Below are positions 19,122 to 28,565 of a DNA stretch of 40,732 nt, piece after piece. Each line of letters opens with the position of its first letter. Position 1 is the first letter of the stretch. Under the pieces are notes generated by a model that worked only from the letters and a program-made list of their open reading frames with translations, ran no database searches and was not told where the DNA came from. A program made the translations under genes and the position numbers. This DNA comes from Acidobacteriota bacterium (GTDB lineage Bacteria; Acidobacteriota; Vicinamibacteria; Vicinamibacterales; UBA2999), in NCBI GenBank assembly GCA_022842985.1, contig JALHON010000006.1:1-40732 (forward strand). The letters are read 5' to 3'.

Positions 19122-20516
19122 ATGCCGCTCGCGCCCGATACCGCCGCCGCCCTCGTCTCAGACCTTCGCGCCCTGCTGGGCGACCGTGTGTCCACGGCCG
19201 CCGCCGTGCGCGACCACCACAGCCATGGCGAGTCGTGGCATGCCGCGGCTGAGCCGGATGCCGTGGTGTATCCCGAGACCACCGAAGAGGTCAGCGCCAT
19301 CGTGAAGGTCTGCGTGCGGCACGGCGCGCCGATCATCCCCTTCGGCATCGGCAGCTCGCTCGAAGGGCACGTGAACGCCATCCGCGGCGGCGTGTCGATC
19401 GACCTGACGCGCATGACGAAGGTGCTGCGCCTCAGCCCCGACGACATGGACATCACGGTCGAGGCCGGCCTCACGCACAGGAAGCTCAACGCGCACCTGA
19501 AGAACACCGGCCTGATGTTCATGGTGGACCCGGGCGCGGATGCCACGATTGGCGGCATGACGGCCACCCGCGCCTCGGGCACCGCGGCCGTGCGTTACGG
19601 CACCATGCGCGAGACCGTGCTGGGTCTCACCGTGGTGCTCGCCGACGGCCGCATCGTGACCACCGGCGGCCGGGCGCGCAAGTCGTCGTCGGGCTACGAC
19701 CTCACGCGCCTCTTCGTGGGGTCGGAAGGCACGCTCGGGGTCATCACCGAAGTGACGCTGCGCCTCTACGGACGTCCCGAGGCGATCTCCACCGCGGTCT
19801 GCGGCTTCCAGACGATGGAAGGCGCGGCGACCACCGTCATCCAGACGATCCAGCTCGGCGTGCCGGTGGCGCGCATCGAGATCATCGACGAAGTGCAGCT
19901 CGCGATCGTGAACCGCTTCTCGAAGACGTCGCTGCCGGAAGTGCCCACGCTGCTCTTCGAGTTCCACGGCCCGAGCCCGGCCGTGGTCGAGGAACACGCG
20001 CGGCTCGTGCGTGAGGTGGCCGACGAACACGGCGTCACCTCGTTCCAGTGGACGGCCTCGGCGGAAGAACGCGCGAAGCTGTGGGAGGCGCGGCACAACG
20101 TGCTGTACGCCACCATCGCCTCGCGGCCAGGCTGCAAGGCGTGGACGAGTGATGTCTGCGTGCCGATTGCGCACCTGGCCGAGTGCATCGTCGAGACGCA
20201 GAAGGATCTGGCGGCCTCGAATCTGGTCGCGCCGCTCGTGGGGCACGCCGGCGACGGCAACTTCCACCTGATCTTCATGCTCGACCCGGACGATCCCGAG
20301 GAGCTCGCGCGGGTCGCCGCCGCGAATCACCGGCTGGTCGAACGTGCGCTGTCGTTCGGTGGCACGTGCTCCGGCGAACACGGCGTCGGGATGGGGAAGC
20401 TCAAGTACCTCGAGCGCGAACACGGCGAAGACGCGCTGGAGCTGATGCGCACGATCAAGCGCGCCGTCGACCCGGGGAGCCTCATGAACCCCGGCAAGCT
20501 CGTGCCCGGTCTCTAG
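19122..20516 (+). CDS. FAD-binding oxidase (GlcD / D-lactate dehydrogenase-like)
   Basis: PETTEEVSAIVKVCVRHGAPIIPFGIGSSLEGH, ATIGGMTATRASGTAAVRYGTMRE, GHAGDGNFH, GTCSGEHGVGMGK. Confidence 0.93.
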   Translation: MPLAPDTAAALVSDLRALLGDRVSTAAAVRDHHSHGESWHAAAEPDAVVYPETTEEVSAIVKVCVRHGAPIIPFGIGSSLEGHVNAIRGGVSIDLTRMTKVLRLSPDDMDITVEAGLTHRKLNAHLKNTGLMFMVDPGADATIGGMTATRASGTAAVRYGTMRETVLGLTVVLADGRIVTTGGRARKSSSGYDLTRLFVGSEGTLGVITEVTLRLYGRPEAISTAVCGFQTMEGAATTVIQTIQLGVPVARIEIIDEVQLAIVNRFSKTSLPEVPTLLFEFHGPSPAVVEEHARLVREVADEHGVTSFQWTASAEERAKLWEARHNVLYATIASRPGCKAWTSDVCVPIAHLAECIVETQKDLAASNLVAPLVGHAGDGNFHLIFMLDPDDPEELARVAAANHRLVERALSFGGTCSGEHGVGMGKLKYLEREHGEDALELMRTIKRAVDPGSLMNPGKLVPGL

Positions 20517-20523
20517 CCGCGCC

Positions 20524-21360
20524 TCAGCGCTTCGGCGGCGTGAGGCCGGCGAAGTAGGCGCGCAGGGCCGACGGCGTGGATCGCGCCACGTTCGTCTCGT
20601 GCACGGCGCCCGGCGTCACCTCGGCCTTCCACCGCAGCCCGGCCGCTGCCGCGTGTGTGCGCAGCACGGTGTGGAGCTTCGCGTAGCCGTCGCCGAGGCC
20701 GCCGTTTTCCTTCTCGCCGACGCTCAGGTAGAAGAAGCTGCCGAGCCCGCGGGCGGATGCCAGGCTGCGCGCGAGGTCCGCCGCGATCGCGTCTTCGTCG
20801 CGCCAGATCGCCGGACTGTGAGCGAAGCGGGCGTCGAAGAAGGCCGGCGCCGCGCCCACCGAGTAGCTCACGAAGATGGCGCCGAGGCTGTGGCCTAAGA
20901 GCAGCCGCGGACGTGTCGTGCGGTAGTCGCGTTCGATGCGCGGCACGAGTTCCTCGCGCAGGAAACGCAGGAACCGGTCGGCGCCGCCGTTGAAGGGCGA
21001 GCCGTCGCGCCGCGCGAACTTCAGGAACGGCGGCAGGAAGTCGCGGGCGCGGCCGCTGCGCTGCATGTTGGGTATGCCCACCACGATGAGGCCCGGCGCC
21101 TGGCCGGCGGCGGCGAGTGGTCTCGCGCCCTGCGCCGTGTGGTCGTCGAGCGGCGGGCCATCGAGCACGTAGACCACGGGATACCGCCGCTGCGGCTCGC
21201 GCGCGTAGCCGTCGGGAAGGCGCACCGTGTAGGCGCGCACCTCGCCGAGCACGGTGGATGTCAGGTTGGCCGTGAGCGCCGCCTGAGCGCCGCACTCAGC
21301 GGCGGCGGCCAGCACGACGGCGACGGCAAGGAGCCCGCGGGCGATCACTCGGCCTATCAT
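20524..21360 (-). CDS. Alpha/beta hydrolase (enterochelin esterase-like)
   Basis: Signal peptide; YPVVYVLDGPPLDD; LLLGHSLGAIF nucleophile elbow; HETN. Confidence 0.85.
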   Translation of the reverse strand: MIGRVIARGLLAVAVVLAAAAECGAQAALTANLTSTVLGEVRAYTVRLPDGYAREPQRRYPVVYVLDGPPLDDHTAQGARPLAAAGQAPGLIVVGIPNMQRSGRARDFLPPFLKFARRDGSPFNGGADRFLRFLREELVPRIERDYRTTRPRLLLGHSLGAIFVSYSVGAAPAFFDARFAHSPAIWRDEDAIAADLARSLASARGLGSFFYLSVGEKENGGLGDGYAKLHTVLRTHAAAAGLRWKAEVTPGAVHETNVARSTPSALRAYFAGLTPPKR

Positions 21361-21367
21361 CTACCGG

Positions 21368-21841
21368 ATGTCCGCCGTGGAACGCTACCTCGAAGAACTC
21401 GGCATCGTCTGCGAACGCCACGACCATCCGCCCGTGGCCACCGTGGCCGAGGCCGAGCAGTACTGGGGCGGGATCGACGCCCTGCATGCGAAGAACCTGT
21501 TCCTGCGCAACCAGAAGGGCAGCCGTCACTTTCTGGTGGTGCTGGCGTTCACGCGCCGCGGCGATCTGGCGGCCCTCGGCGAACACTTCGGCGAGAAGAA
21601 GCTCGGCTTCGCCTCGCCCGAGCGCCTGCTGGCGCACCTTGGCCTCACGCCGGGGTCGGTCTCGCCCTTCGGCCTCATCAACGATCCCGGGCACAAAGTC
21701 GAAGTGGCAATCGACGTGGCCATCCGCGACGCCGCGCGCGTGGCGTTCCATCCGAATGTCAACACCGCCACGCTGGTGCTCTCGGGCGCGGACTTCCAGC
21801 GTTATCTCGCGGCCGTCGGCCACGAGGTGCATTGGATCTGA
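21368..21841 (+). CDS. Prolyl-tRNA synthetase-associated (YbaK/ProX-type) trans-editing domain protein
   Basis: CERHDHPPVATVAEAEQYW, AKNLFLRNQKGSRHFLVVL, GLINDPGHKVEVAID, FHPNVNTATLVLS. Confidence 0.88.
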   Translation: MSAVERYLEELGIVCERHDHPPVATVAEAEQYWGGIDALHAKNLFLRNQKGSRHFLVVLAFTRRGDLAALGEHFGEKKLGFASPERLLAHLGLTPGSVSPFGLINDPGHKVEVAIDVAIRDAARVAFHPNVNTATLVLSGADFQRYLAAVGHEVHWI

Positions 21842-21884
21842 CCGCAAGCCGAACCGCCCGGTGCGCGCGAGGCTGGTCAGAGGC

Positions 21885-21903
21885 ACTGGTATACTGAACC
21901 AGT
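21885..21903 (+). promoter_or_regulatory. Candidate vapBC autoregulatory operator overlapping -10 box
   Basis: ACTGGT-N7-ACCAGT inverted repeat ending immediately before the antitoxin ATG; TATACT at 21890-21895. Confidence 0.6.
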
Positions 21904-22107
21904 ATGGCAGCCACCCAGAAGATCACGATCGAGGTGCCGAAAGCCGAGTTGAGTCGCGCCCGCGCCGCGACCGGGCAGGGCATCACGGCGACGGTGCGCG
22001 AAGGCCTGCAGCTGGTGTCGGCGAGACACGCGCAGCGCGAGCTCCTGAAGCTCGGCGGAAAGGTCAAGTTCTCGAAGACCTGGAAGCAATTGAAGGACGA
22101 TCGGTGA
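21904..22107 (+). CDS. vapB: Type II antitoxin, VapB-like
   Basis: 67-aa DNA-binding-like N-terminus plus basic C-terminus ([10 protein letters not shown]); GTGA overlap with PIN toxin. Confidence 0.75.
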   Translation: MAATQKITIEVPKAELSRARAATGQGITATVREGLQLVSARHAQRELLKLGGKVKFSKTWKQLKDDR

Positions 22108-22481
22108 TCGCGGCTGACACCAGCTCGATGATTGCCTTCCTCGAGGGCGACCGAGGCGCCGATGTCGAGCAGGTTCGTGGCGCCCTCGGTGCCGACCAGC
22201 TCGTCCTCCCGCCGCCAGTGTTCACCGAACTCCTGAGTGATCCTTCGATCGGAGATGAGGTGGTCGAGCAGCTGCGCGCAATCCGGCGGCGTCCACTCGG
22301 GCCCGGATACTGGGAGCGCGCAGGCCGCCTGCGGGCCGCCGTCCTCCGGCGAAAGCGCCGCGCCAGGCTCGGCGATGCTCTCATCGCTCAGTTCTGTCTC
22401 GACAACGATCTGCCGCTCATCACGCGTGACGGCGACTTTCGCCATTTCGCCGCGGTGAGCGACCTGCTAGTGATTCCCTGA
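22104..22481 (+). CDS. vapC: PIN-domain ribonuclease toxin, VapC-like
   Basis: [50 protein letters not shown] acidic PIN residues; GTG start overlapping the vapB stop. Confidence 0.88.
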   Translation: MIAADTSSMIAFLEGDRGADVEQVRGALGADQLVLPPPVFTELLSDPSIGDEVVEQLRAIRRRPLGPGYWERAGRLRAAVLRRKRRARLGDALIAQFCLDNDLPLITRDGDFRHFAAVSDLLVIP

Positions 22482-24919
22482 TGGCCAAGCGCAAACCTGA
22501 ACCGTCCCTCTTCGACAGCCCCGACGACTCCGGAAGCACGCCTCCACCGCCCGGCGGTAGCTCCGGCCCGCCTGCGGGCGGTTCCGGCGATGGCGCCGTG
22601 GCCCTGCACGACGCGGCGCAGAGCCGGTATCTGAACTACGCGCTTTCGGTCATCACGTCTCGCGCGCTGCCTGATGTGCGCGACGGTCTCAAGCCGGTGC
22701 AGCGCCGCATCCTCTTCACGATGTGGCAGCAGAACCTCACGGCCGACGCCAAACACCGCAAGTGCGCCAAGGTCGTGGGCGACGTGATGGGCAACTACCA
22801 TCCGCACGGCGACTCGGCGCTCTACGAGACGCTCGTGCGCATGGCGCAGTCGTTCTCGCTGCGGTATCCGCTCATCGACGGCTCGGGCAACTTCGGCTCG
22901 CTCGACGGCGACGGCGCGGCGGCGATGCGCTACACGGAATGCCGCCTGGCCCGGCTCTCGGACGAAGTGCTGGAAGAGATCGACCAGGAGACGGTGCCGT
23001 TCCGGCCGAACTACGACGGCACGCGCACCGAACCGGTCGTGCTGCCCTCGCGCATCCCGAACCTGCTCGTGAACGGCGCCACCGGCATCGCCGTGGGCAT
23101 GGCCACGAACATCCCGCCGCACAACCTCACCGAGGTGTGCCAGGCGCTCATCAAGCTGCTCGACAATCCCGACCTCACCGTGCCGCAGCTGTGCCGCTGG
23201 GTGAAGGGGCCGGATTTCCCGACCGGCGGCCAGATCCTGAACTCGCCCGACGAGCTCAAGGAGATCTACCGCACCGGCAGCGGCAGCATCCGTCTGCGCG
23301 CCACGTGGGAGGCCGGCCCGGTGGGCCGCGCCGAGAAGACGATCTACATCACGTCGGTGCCCTACATGGTCGACAAGTCGGTGCTCGTCGAGCGCATCGG
23401 CGACGTGGTGCTGGCGCGCAAGCTGCCGCAGCTCGTGGACGTGAAGGATCTCTCGACCGACGACGTGCGCATCGCGCTCGAGATCAAGAAGGACGCCGAC
23501 GAGAAGATGGTCATGGCGTACCTCTTCAAGCACACGCCGCTGCAGACCAACTTCGCCGTCAATCTCACGTGCCTCGTGCCCACGGAGAACGCCGACGCGG
23601 GCCGCCCGGAGCGTCTCGATCTCAAGCAGATGCTCTGGCACTTCCTGCACTTCCGGCTCGACGTCGTCACGAGCCGGCTCGAACACGAGCTCGGGCAGCT
23701 CGGCAAGCGCATCCACATTCTCGAAGGCTTCGAGAAGGTCTTCGACGCGCTGGACGAGATCATCGCCATCATCCGGAAGTCCGACGGCAAGGCCGATTCG
23801 GCCGAGAAGATCATGGCCCGCTTCGCGCTCGACGCGATGCAGACCGACGCAATTCTCGAGCTGAAGCTTTATCGCCTGGCCCGCCTCGAGATCCTGGTCA
23901 TCCAGAACGAGCTGAACGACAAGCGCTCGCGCACGCGTGAGATCACCGCCCTGCTGGCCGACGATGCGGCGCGCTGGAAGCTCGTGCGCAACGAACTCGA
24001 GCAGGTGCAGGAGAAGTACGGCGACAAGCGCCGCACCACGCTCGAGCAGGCCGACGAAACCGAATACGCGCCGGATGCCTTCATCGTGGACGAAGACAAC
24101 GTCGTCATCGTCTCGCGCGACGGCTGGGTGAAGCGGCAGAAGGACGTGAAGGATCTGGCGTCCACCCGCCTGCGCGAAGGGGATGCCGTGCTTGCGGCGA
24201 TGGCCGGCAGCACGCGCGCCACGGTGGTGTTCTTCACGAACTTCGGCGCCGCCTACACGGCGCGTGTCATCGACGTGCCGGCGTCCACCGGCTACGGCGA
24301 ACCGGTGCAGCGGCTCTTCAAGTTCAAGGACAACGAACGGGTGATTGCGGCGTTCAGTCTCGACCCGCGCGCCATCGGCGACATCGGGCGGGCGAGTGGC
24401 AGCGACGACGAACAGGCCACCATCGCCGATGCGGACGTGCCGGTGCCGCCGGTGCACGCGCTGGCGGTGTCCACCGACGGCTACAGCCTGCGCTTCTCGC
24501 TGGCCGGCTTTGCCGAGCCCAGCACCCGCGCCGGCCGCCGCTACGCGCGTCCGGGCGACGGCGCCGAGATCGTCGGGGTCAGCGTGGTGACGGGCGACGA
24601 AACCGTCATCGCCGTGACCCGCGAGGCGCGGGCGATGTTGTGCCCGGTGAGCGAGGTGAACTTCCTGGCCGGTCCGGGCAAGGGCGTCATCCTGCTCAAG
24701 GTGAGCGACGAGGATCGCGTGCTCGGCTTCGTGGCGTCGAAGGGCGATCGCGACCTGATGACCGTCGAGACGTCGCGCGGCGCCGAACAGACCGTGAGCA
24801 CCGCGAAGTACGAAGTGACCGGCCGCGGCGGCAAGGGCCGCGAGCTCATGCAGCGCGGCCAGTTCACGCGCGTCATCCCCGCGGCGGCCGTGGTACAAGG
24901 GTGGAGTGAGGAAGCGTAA
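22481..24919 (+). CDS. parC: DNA topoisomerase IV / type IIA topoisomerase subunit A
   Basis: [65 protein letters not shown]. Confidence 0.93.
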   Translation: MAKRKPEPSLFDSPDDSGSTPPPPGGSSGPPAGGSGDGAVALHDAAQSRYLNYALSVITSRALPDVRDGLKPVQRRILFTMWQQNLTADAKHRKCAKVVGDVMGNYHPHGDSALYETLVRMAQSFSLRYPLIDGSGNFGSLDGDGAAAMRYTECRLARLSDEVLEEIDQETVPFRPNYDGTRTEPVVLPSRIPNLLVNGATGIAVGMATNIPPHNLTEVCQALIKLLDNPDLTVPQLCRWVKGPDFPTGGQILNSPDELKEIYRTGSGSIRLRATWEAGPVGRAEKTIYITSVPYMVDKSVLVERIGDVVLARKLPQLVDVKDLSTDDVRIALEIKKDADEKMVMAYLFKHTPLQTNFAVNLTCLVPTENADAGRPERLDLKQMLWHFLHFRLDVVTSRLEHELGQLGKRIHILEGFEKVFDALDEIIAIIRKSDGKADSAEKIMARFALDAMQTDAILELKLYRLARLEILVIQNELNDKRSRTREITALLADDAARWKLVRNELEQVQEKYGDKRRTTLEQADETEYAPDAFIVDEDNVVIVSRDGWVKRQKDVKDLASTRLREGDAVLAAMAGSTRATVVFFTNFGAAYTARVIDVPASTGYGEPVQRLFKFKDNERVIAAFSLDPRAIGDIGRASGSDDEQATIADADVPVPPVHALAVSTDGYSLRFSLAGFAEPSTRAGRRYARPGDGAEIVGVSVVTGDETVIAVTREARAMLCPVSEVNFLAGPGKGVILLKVSDEDRVLGFVASKGDRDLMTVETSRGAEQTVSTAKYEVTGRGGKGRELMQRGQFTRVIPAAAVVQGWSEEA

Positions 24920-27869
24920 CGGGCAGAGACGCGCCGGCGCTGCCGCGGTGCTCGCGGCCGCCGCCTGCGCGTTCGTCGCGGCCCGGCTGGGCGCCGACGT
25001 CTCGCCCACGCCCGACTGGACACTCTCGAACGGGATCACGCGGGCGGAGATCCGCGGTGACACGGTCTACGTCGGCGGCACCTTCACGCAGCTCTTCTCG
25101 CCGTCCGTCACCGAGGACCAGTTCTACGACTTCGTGACCGGGCAGGTGCGTCCGGATTGCGCTCGTTCCACGAGCGCGCAGCGGCCGCTCAGCGGGTTTC
25201 TCGACAACCGGGGCGGCCTGCTCGTGCCGGTGCTCCCGGGGGACACCTTCGCCGACGTCAACGGCGCCTTCACGCTGCCCGCCGGCACGACGCTCGCGCG
25301 TATCGCCGACACCTGCCTGTGGGATCGGCAGTTCGCCGCGCCGGCCATCGACCCGCAGGTGCCGACGGACCTCTCGATTGGTGTGCCGGCCCGCGCCGGC
25401 AACATCGTGGTGACGACCAACGCCGTGCTCGGCCCCGACCTCATCAACCTGCGCGCGCAGGCGGCGGCGTTCGATGCCACGACGGGCGCGCGGCTGGCCT
25501 ATCAGTTCTATCAGGGCCGGTCGGAAGTGGGTGTGCTCGGCGCCACCGCCACCCGGATCATCGTGCGTGTGCGCAGCTCCAACTTCGGCGGCTACACACT
25601 CGGCGCGATCGACCCGTCCACCCTCGTACTCACCGACGGGACGGCCACGCTGGCCGACGAAACGATCGGCGCCCGGTCGTGGGTGCGCGGCGACGTGCTC
25701 TACCGCCTGCGGCCGCCGCCGTCGAACACGCTCGAAGCGTTCGACCTCACGACGCTGCGGCCGAGAGCCGGCTGGACGGCGCCGGTCGTGCCGGCGCTCA
25801 CGGACCTCGAGGTCGTCGGCAATCGCGTGTTCCTGGCCGCCCGCGTCGTCGGCGGCGTGGCGGTGCCGCCGCCGGCCGCTCTCAATGCGGCAACCGGTGC
25901 GCTCGATACCGCGTGGACACCGCCGGCGCTCACGCGCCGCGTACCCGATCCGGGCGGCGTGCCGTACCAGCCCGCGCTCACCTCGCTTGCCACCGACGGC
26001 CAGCGGCTCTATTTCGCGGGCGACTTCGAACGGGTGGGTGGCGCCGACCGCGACGGCGTGGCGGCCGTCACGGTGGCCTCGGGCGCGCTCGACGCGTGGG
26101 ACGCCGCGCCGTTCCTCGTGAGTCCGCTCGAGGCGACGACCACGGCGCTGCTGGCGACGCGGCCCACCGGCGCCAACCGCGTCACGCGGCGGTTTCTCGC
26201 CGCCATCGACCGCGCCACCGGCGTCGCGCGCGCGTGGAATCCCAACGACCCCGGCCGGGTGCTGCTGCACCAGCCCACGCCGGTTGCCGCGCTCACCGTG
26301 GATGCCGCCTGGGTCTACTTCTCGAGTGCCACCACCGGCGAAGTGCTGCGCGCCGCCATCGCGACCGGCGATGTCGATCCGACATGGCGCGTCGTGGTCA
26401 CCCGCGGCGACAACTCGATCGGTGCCGTCACCGCGATGGTCAACACCGGCGGCTTCGTCTACCTCGGCGGCGACTTCGAGCGCGTGTCCGGCACGGCGAT
26501 TCCGCTCACGACGCGCCGCGCCGTGGCGGCGGTGGCCGTGGACGGCTCGCTCGCGCCGTGGGCGCCGCAGCTCGAGGGGCTGAACGGCGTGACGCTGCGC
26601 GCGCTGCTCGCGCAGGGGCCCACCATCTACATCGGCGGCGACTTCACGTCGGTGAACGGCCAGTTCCGTCTGGGCTTTGCCGCGGTCGATGCGGTGTCGG
26701 GTGTGCCGTCACAGCCAGAGATGGTCGTGCTCGGCGAGACCAGCATCTACGGGCTCGCCACCGACGGCGCCCGCACGTTCGTGACCGGCACGTCCTTCGG
26801 CGCGCCGATCGTCGGCAGCGTGAATCCGGCGGACTCCGTCCTCACGACCTTCGGGCCCACACCGAACGCCGTGCCGACGAGCGCGGCGTTCGTGGCCGGC
26901 CGCCTCTATGCCGGCCTCGAGTACGACCCCGATGCCGGCACGGCCACGACGCGCGCCACCCGCTGGGGCCGCGTGACGGCCGACGACCAGGGACTCGTGA
27001 ACCTCCTCGACGACGGCACGCTCGAGTACTACGCAGCGATTCCCGGGAATCCACCCGAGGCGCCCACGCTCGTGGCGACCTCGAACGACAACACGGTCGT
27101 CGCGTCGTGGACGCCGGCGCCCACGGGCGCGGCCGCCACGAGCTATACGCTCTTTGCCGGCTCGGCGCCGGGCCTCGCCAATCTGGCGGCCATCCCCATG
27201 CAGCGCGCCACGTCGTTCACCGCCACCGCGCCCACGGGCCTCTACTACCTGACGGTCGTGGCGCGAAACGGCTACGGCGCGAGCCCGGCGTCGAATGAAG
27301 TGCCGGTGCAGGTCGGCTGCCTCGCCCCGCCGCCCGCGCCGGGCACGCTCACCGTCCTCACGGCCGGATCGACCGTGGCGCTCAGGTGGGGCAGTGCGCT
27401 CTCGGCCTCGTCGTACGCGATCGAAGCGGGGCAGGCGCCAGGGTCGGCGAATCTCGGGGCGATTCCCGTCGGCAACCGCACGACGTTCGCCACGCCGGCG
27501 CCGCTCGGCACCTACTACGTGCGCGTGCGCGCGGTGAACCGCTGCGGCGTGAGCGGGCCCTCGAACGAAGTGGCGATCGTGCTCGATGGCACGACCAGCC
27601 TCCCTGTCACGCCCACCGGCTTCGTGGGTGGCGTGAATGGCCGCACGGTGACGTTCCAGTGGACGCCGGCCACGACCGGCGGACTCGCGACCGGTTACCA
27701 GATCGAAGCGGGCACCACCCCGGGCGGCGTCATCGCCGTGCTGCCCAGCACGGCCACGCAACTCGTCGTGCCGAACGCCCCGAGCGGCACGTTCTACGTG
27801 CGCGTGCGCGCCGTGAATGCCGCGGGCGCGAGCGCGCCAACGGCTGACATCACCGTCACCGTGCCGTAA
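24906..27869 (+). CDS. Secreted beta-propeller-like protein (GGDF(T/E)xVxG repeats) with C-terminal FN3-like modules
   Basis: GTG start, signal peptide; repeated [10 protein letters not shown] / [12 protein letters not shown] / [12 protein letters not shown] / [12 protein letters not shown]; three FN3-like modules at C-terminus. Confidence 0.8.
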   Translation: MRKRNGQRRAGAAAVLAAAACAFVAARLGADVSPTPDWTLSNGITRAEIRGDTVYVGGTFTQLFSPSVTEDQFYDFVTGQVRPDCARSTSAQRPLSGFLDNRGGLLVPVLPGDTFADVNGAFTLPAGTTLARIADTCLWDRQFAAPAIDPQVPTDLSIGVPARAGNIVVTTNAVLGPDLINLRAQAAAFDATTGARLAYQFYQGRSEVGVLGATATRIIVRVRSSNFGGYTLGAIDPSTLVLTDGTATLADETIGARSWVRGDVLYRLRPPPSNTLEAFDLTTLRPRAGWTAPVVPALTDLEVVGNRVFLAARVVGGVAVPPPAALNAATGALDTAWTPPALTRRVPDPGGVPYQPALTSLATDGQRLYFAGDFERVGGADRDGVAAVTVASGALDAWDAAPFLVSPLEATTTALLATRPTGANRVTRRFLAAIDRATGVARAWNPNDPGRVLLHQPTPVAALTVDAAWVYFSSATTGEVLRAAIATGDVDPTWRVVVTRGDNSIGAVTAMVNTGGFVYLGGDFERVSGTAIPLTTRRAVAAVAVDGSLAPWAPQLEGLNGVTLRALLAQGPTIYIGGDFTSVNGQFRLGFAAVDAVSGVPSQPEMVVLGETSIYGLATDGARTFVTGTSFGAPIVGSVNPADSVLTTFGPTPNAVPTSAAFVAGRLYAGLEYDPDAGTATTRATRWGRVTADDQGLVNLLDDGTLEYYAAIPGNPPEAPTLVATSNDNTVVASWTPAPTGAAATSYTLFAGSAPGLANLAAIPMQRATSFTATAPTGLYYLTVVARNGYGASPASNEVPVQVGCLAPPPAPGTLTVLTAGSTVALRWGSALSASSYAIEAGQAPGSANLGAIPVGNRTTFATPAPLGTYYVRVRAVNRCGVSGPSNEVAIVLDGTTSLPVTPTGFVGGVNGRTVTFQWTPATTGGLATGYQIEAGTTPGGVIAVLPSTATQLVVPNAPSGTFYVRVRAVNAAGASAPTADITVTVP

Positions 27870-27883
27870 GGTTCGCCGTACAT

Positions 27884-27922
27884 GACAACGCGGCCGCCGG
27901 AGTGCCCGGTCGGCCGCGTGTC
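27884..27922. terminator. Bidirectional hairpin terminator candidate
   Basis: GAC(A)ACGCGGCCG CCGG AGTGC CCGG (T)CGGCCGCGTGTC between convergent genes. Confidence 0.65.
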
Positions 27923-27936
27923 GAACGTCGTTGCGA

Positions 27937-28482
27937 CTAGCGCTTCGGGATGCTGAGCTCGCCGAGCTTCGCGGCCACGTCGGGCCCCGCCGTCGAGACC
28001 TTCACCGACTTCTCGATGTGGAGGATCTTGCCGTCGATGCCGACGTAGAACGTCCAGCGGTTGGCCACACCGAACGAACCGAGCACGCCGTAGGCGGTCG
28101 CGGTGGCTTTGGTGGGATCGCCGAGGATGGGGTAGTCCGCCTCGACGTGCTGCGCGAACTTCGTGTTCTCTTCCGTGGTGTCTACGCTGGCGGCGAAGTA
28201 CGCCACCTGATACGCCCGAATCGCGTCGCCGCTCTCACGGAGCGACTTGCATTCGATCGTTCAACCACCGGTGAACGCTTTGGGGAACCACGCCAGGACC
28301 ACCGCGCTCTTGCCCTTGTACTCGGCGAGCGTGTGGGTCTTGCCGTCGGATCCGCGAAGCGAGAAGTTGGGGGCCTGATCGCCGACTTTGAGTTCCACGG
28401 TGTTCTGTGCGCGACCCAGGGCCGCGGCCGTCAGACTGAATGCCACGGTGAGCCCGAATTTCAGCCACTTGCCTACGCGCAT
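27937..28482 (-). CDS. Exported peroxiredoxin/redoxin selenoprotein, Sec encoded by in-frame TGA at 28261-28263 (codon 74)
   Basis: Two ORF-track pieces (28261..28554 and 27937..28206) share one frame; combined VGDQAPNFSLRGSDGKTHTLAEYKGKSAVVLAWFPKAFTGG-U-TIECKSLRESG...VAYFAASVDTTEENTKFAQHVEADYPILGD...; SD GGAGGAAAC before ATG. Confidence 0.85.
28228..28246 (-). promoter_or_regulatory. Candidate bacterial SECIS element
   Basis: mRNA GUCGCUC-CGUGA-GAGCGGC: 7-bp stem with one G-U pair, loop with G at position 2, loop begins 21 nt after the UGA. Confidence 0.7.
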
Positions 28483-28565
28483 GTTTCCTCCACGGCCCAT
28501 GGTAGCAGCACACGCCCCGGCTGGCGCCATGCCGTATTGCCGCGCCGAGCCCATATGATGGGACG

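Noticed and set aside
22388-25063. 891-aa antisense ORF opposite the topoisomerase gene
   Set aside because: High-GC shadow ORF; sense strand encodes a well-conserved ParC/GyrA protein
25157-27298. 713-aa overlapping ORF inside the propeller protein gene
   Set aside because: Arg-rich alternative frame of a high-GC gene; the other frame has repeat structure and a signal peptide
28261-28263. Interpreting the TGA as a nonsense mutation (pseudogene)
   Set aside because: Stop falls precisely on the catalytic Cys codon, the frame is intact on both sides, and a SECIS-like hairpin follows; selenocysteine is more parsimonious, though sel genes are outside the window
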